Below, piece after piece: positions 55,555 through 56,841 of a stretch of 56,841 bases of DNA. Origin of the DNA: Collimonas silvisoli (lineage in GTDB: Bacteria > Pseudomonadota > Gammaproteobacteria > Burkholderiales > Burkholderiaceae_D); NCBI RefSeq assembly GCF_018305005.1, contig NZ_JAGQEG010000032.1:1-56841 (forward strand), given 5' to 3'. Every line of letters starts with the position of its first letter. Within the stretch, counting starts at the first letter, position 1. Made by a program: the position numbers and the translations under genes. The notes beneath the pieces were generated by a model. The model was not told the DNA's origin and made no database searches. It saw nothing but the letters and a program-made list of their open reading frames with translations.

Positions 55555-56181
55555 ATGAGGGGCGTGTACGCATTCGCAACAGAAATCGATCGTTGCATCG
55601 AAGCTCTCTCTGAAAAAGATTACCATCAAAAAATTGGTCGAAGTAAGACGTTGCGAGAAGAGCTATACCCACTTAGCCGCCTTGCTCTCAGTTACAAGCA
55701 ACCAGGATTGGATGTCGCGGTAGAGGGTTTTGAAAATTCTGGGCGTGCTGATGGCCGTATTAGGATCACCGGATATTTTGACCGGGAATTCGAAGTCCAA
55801 GTTACCTATGCGGGCTATGACGGGGATGATGCATTGAGGGCTGAGTTACTTGTTTTTCGAGGTTGCGCTCCGGGAGCAGGCCCAATACATCGCGACAAAA
55901 AATCTGGTGGAGTAATTGCAACGATGAGCGCCGTCGATTGCGATGAGCACATCGAGCGTCTATCGGTAGCAATTAAAACGCAATTCTGGAAAAAGGCGTC
56001 GAAGCGATATCATCCAGGCACCGTATTGCTGATTGCGTGCGAGGAAATCAAGCTTCGCGGTAGGATCGGGTGGAAGCAATTGCTCTCTGCTATTGAGCGG
56101 GAAGGCGGGTTTACGGAAAGCCAGTTCGCAGAGGTTTACTTATTCAATGGTGCCACGAACGAGTTATACAACGCTACCTAG
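55555..56181 (+). CDS. Hypothetical protein, 208 residues
   Basis: ATG 55555 follows GAGGGGG by eight bases; a GTG at 55549 is possible. A soluble protein with helical N-terminus (ATEIDRCIEALSEKDYHQKI, LREELYPLSRLALSYKQPG) and a beta-rich core (GRIRITGYFDREFEVQVTYA). VLLIACEEIKLRGRIGWKQL near the end resembles a helical recognition element. No family recognised. It follows the lipase gene by 31 bases and may be co-transcribed. Confidence 0.6.
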   Translation: MRGVYAFATEIDRCIEALSEKDYHQKIGRSKTLREELYPLSRLALSYKQPGLDVAVEGFENSGRADGRIRITGYFDREFEVQVTYAGYDGDDALRAELLVFRGCAPGAGPIHRDKKSGGVIATMSAVDCDEHIERLSVAIKTQFWKKASKRYHPGTVLLIACEEIKLRGRIGWKQLLSAIEREGGFTESQFAEVYLFNGATNELYNAT

Positions 56182-56236
56182 GTTTCTATAATTACACGTT
56201 CAATACATCGGCGCTGTGTTTACATGGGAATCAGTC

Positions 56237-56476
56237 ATGAACACATTTGAAGAACAACGTGCTGAAGAGCGCGTCGCTATAGAAAACCAACGTCGTGCAT
56301 TCGAGCGCAGACAAGCAGCCTTCCTTGCCATCACTAAGCAGTTCTATCCACAGGGAAGTGGGCAACCAGCAGCGAGTGATTTGGATAATCTCGCCGCTGC
56401 AGATGCAGAGTGGAAAACGGCGAATGCAGAAGTTGAGCGAATCGCTGACGAAATTCGAACGGGCAAACGCCGTTAG
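56237..56476 (+). CDS. Small coiled-coil hypothetical protein, 79 residues
   Basis: ATG 56237 starts MNTFEEQRAEERVAIENQRR, a long charged helix, followed by TKQFYPQGSGQPAASDLDN and a second helix AEWKTANAEVERIADEIRTG. Probably a helical hairpin. The frame opens at 56216. No family recognised; follows the preceding hypothetical gene on the same strand. Confidence 0.55.
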   Translation: MNTFEEQRAEERVAIENQRRAFERRQAAFLAITKQFYPQGSGQPAASDLDNLAAADAEWKTANAEVERIADEIRTGKRR

Positions 56477-56591
56477 CTGCAGTCAATCGGGGCAGCCATC
56501 ACACAAACACATCAGCAGTTTTTGCTTCTACAAGTGGAGTAGAAAAAGTGATGGCTGCTAACTCGTTGATTAGCGTGGAGCTTTTGATGTG

Positions 56592-56729
56592 ATGGCATTT
56601 TCATGCGGTGGAGACGCGCATGAACGGTGGGATTTTGACACGCTGCAGGTAAAATTTTATCGCGGAGAACTTATAGGCGATAACAGAGGATATCAGACAG
56701 AATTACAGTCGTTTTCATCGGTGCAGTGA
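56592..56729 (+). CDS. Possible small protein, 45 residues
   Basis: ATG 56592 overlaps the stop of a 13-codon frame (MAANSLISVELLM, 56551-56592) as TGATG. It encodes ERWDFDTLQVKFYRGELIGD and a tail. Protein-like but without known relatives; it may be a fragment. Confidence is low. Confidence 0.3.
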   Translation: MAFSCGGDAHERWDFDTLQVKFYRGELIGDNRGYQTELQSFSSVQ

Positions 56730-56753
56730 AACCTATTTAGAGAATAAAAACGC

Positions 56754-56841
56754 ATGACATTATCTGAACATTGCGGCATGCCTCTATTAACATGCAACAT
56801 TGAAGGACTGCGAAATCACGTGACCTTTAATAGTATGTTTG
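56754..56841 (+). CDS. Start of a gene cut by the window end
   Basis: ATG 56754 opens a frame of 29 codons with no stop before the window edge (MTLSEHCGMPLLTCNIEGLR). AGAGAATAA lies upstream as a weak ribosome site. Too short to identify. Confidence 0.35.
   Translation, partial: MTLSEHCGMPLLTCNIEGLRNHVTFNSMF

Overview
The window looks like chromosome of a Burkholderiales betaproteobacterium, most likely Oxalobacteraceae (Collimonas/Herbaspirillum-like). This is inferred from gene content (groESL under a CIRCE element, NodT-type RND efflux, lemA, pyrF, thiL-pgpA-pncC, trmB) and GC-rich codon use in the left half. No 16S or marker comparison was possible.

Left half, about 1-28.4 kb: mostly core chromosome. 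It opens with the edge of an IS3-type insertion sequence. Then come a methionine ABC transporter operon (metN-metI-metQ, minus strand), groES-groEL with a promoter and a perfect CIRCE operator, an alpha/beta hydrolase, a GlpQ-like lipoprotein phosphodiesterase and a three-gene RND efflux operon with a palindromic operator over its promoter. A gene-decay scar follows, holding a LysR 3' fragment back to back with another gene remnant. Next are a DUF1345 membrane protein, an MgtA-type Mg2+ ATPase, a small membrane protein, PBP4 (dacB), a coupled lemA / TPM / TPM operon, pyrF, pncC, thiL-pgpA, trmB and tRNA-Gly(CCC).

Right half, about 28.4-56.8 kb: accessory DNA, visibly more AT-rich, with many orphan genes. 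Immediately past the tRNA is a SIR2-domain plus NERD-nuclease operon with a small membrane gene, a plausible anti-phage module. Then come an XRE regulator with ordered operator half-sites facing a FG-GAP lipoprotein that carries an 11-G tract, unknown secreted and membrane proteins, and a PIN-domain gene interrupted by an amber codon. From about 37 to 45.7 kb lies a P4-satellite-like integrative element: tyrosine integrase, a repeat-rich non-coding region, a prim-pol/SF3 helicase, a divergent pair of unknown genes, a candidate structured RNA of about 260 nt and a stand-alone FtsK-gamma DNA-binding protein. A type II restriction-modification pair follows in tail-to-tail overlap, with small DUF2158 and DUF1249 proteins.

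The last 8 kb is a type VI secretion vgrG island: VgrG with a C-terminal extension, a downstream putative effector with caspase-like His and Cys motifs, its overlapping putative immunity protein, a DUF6232 protein, a lipoprotein lipase/esterase and several orphan genes. The strongest candidates for undescribed biology are the SIR2-NERD operon, the structured RNA with the FtsK-gamma gene inside the satellite, and the VgrG-linked effector/immunity pair. Names of families come from motif recognition only; no database search was made.
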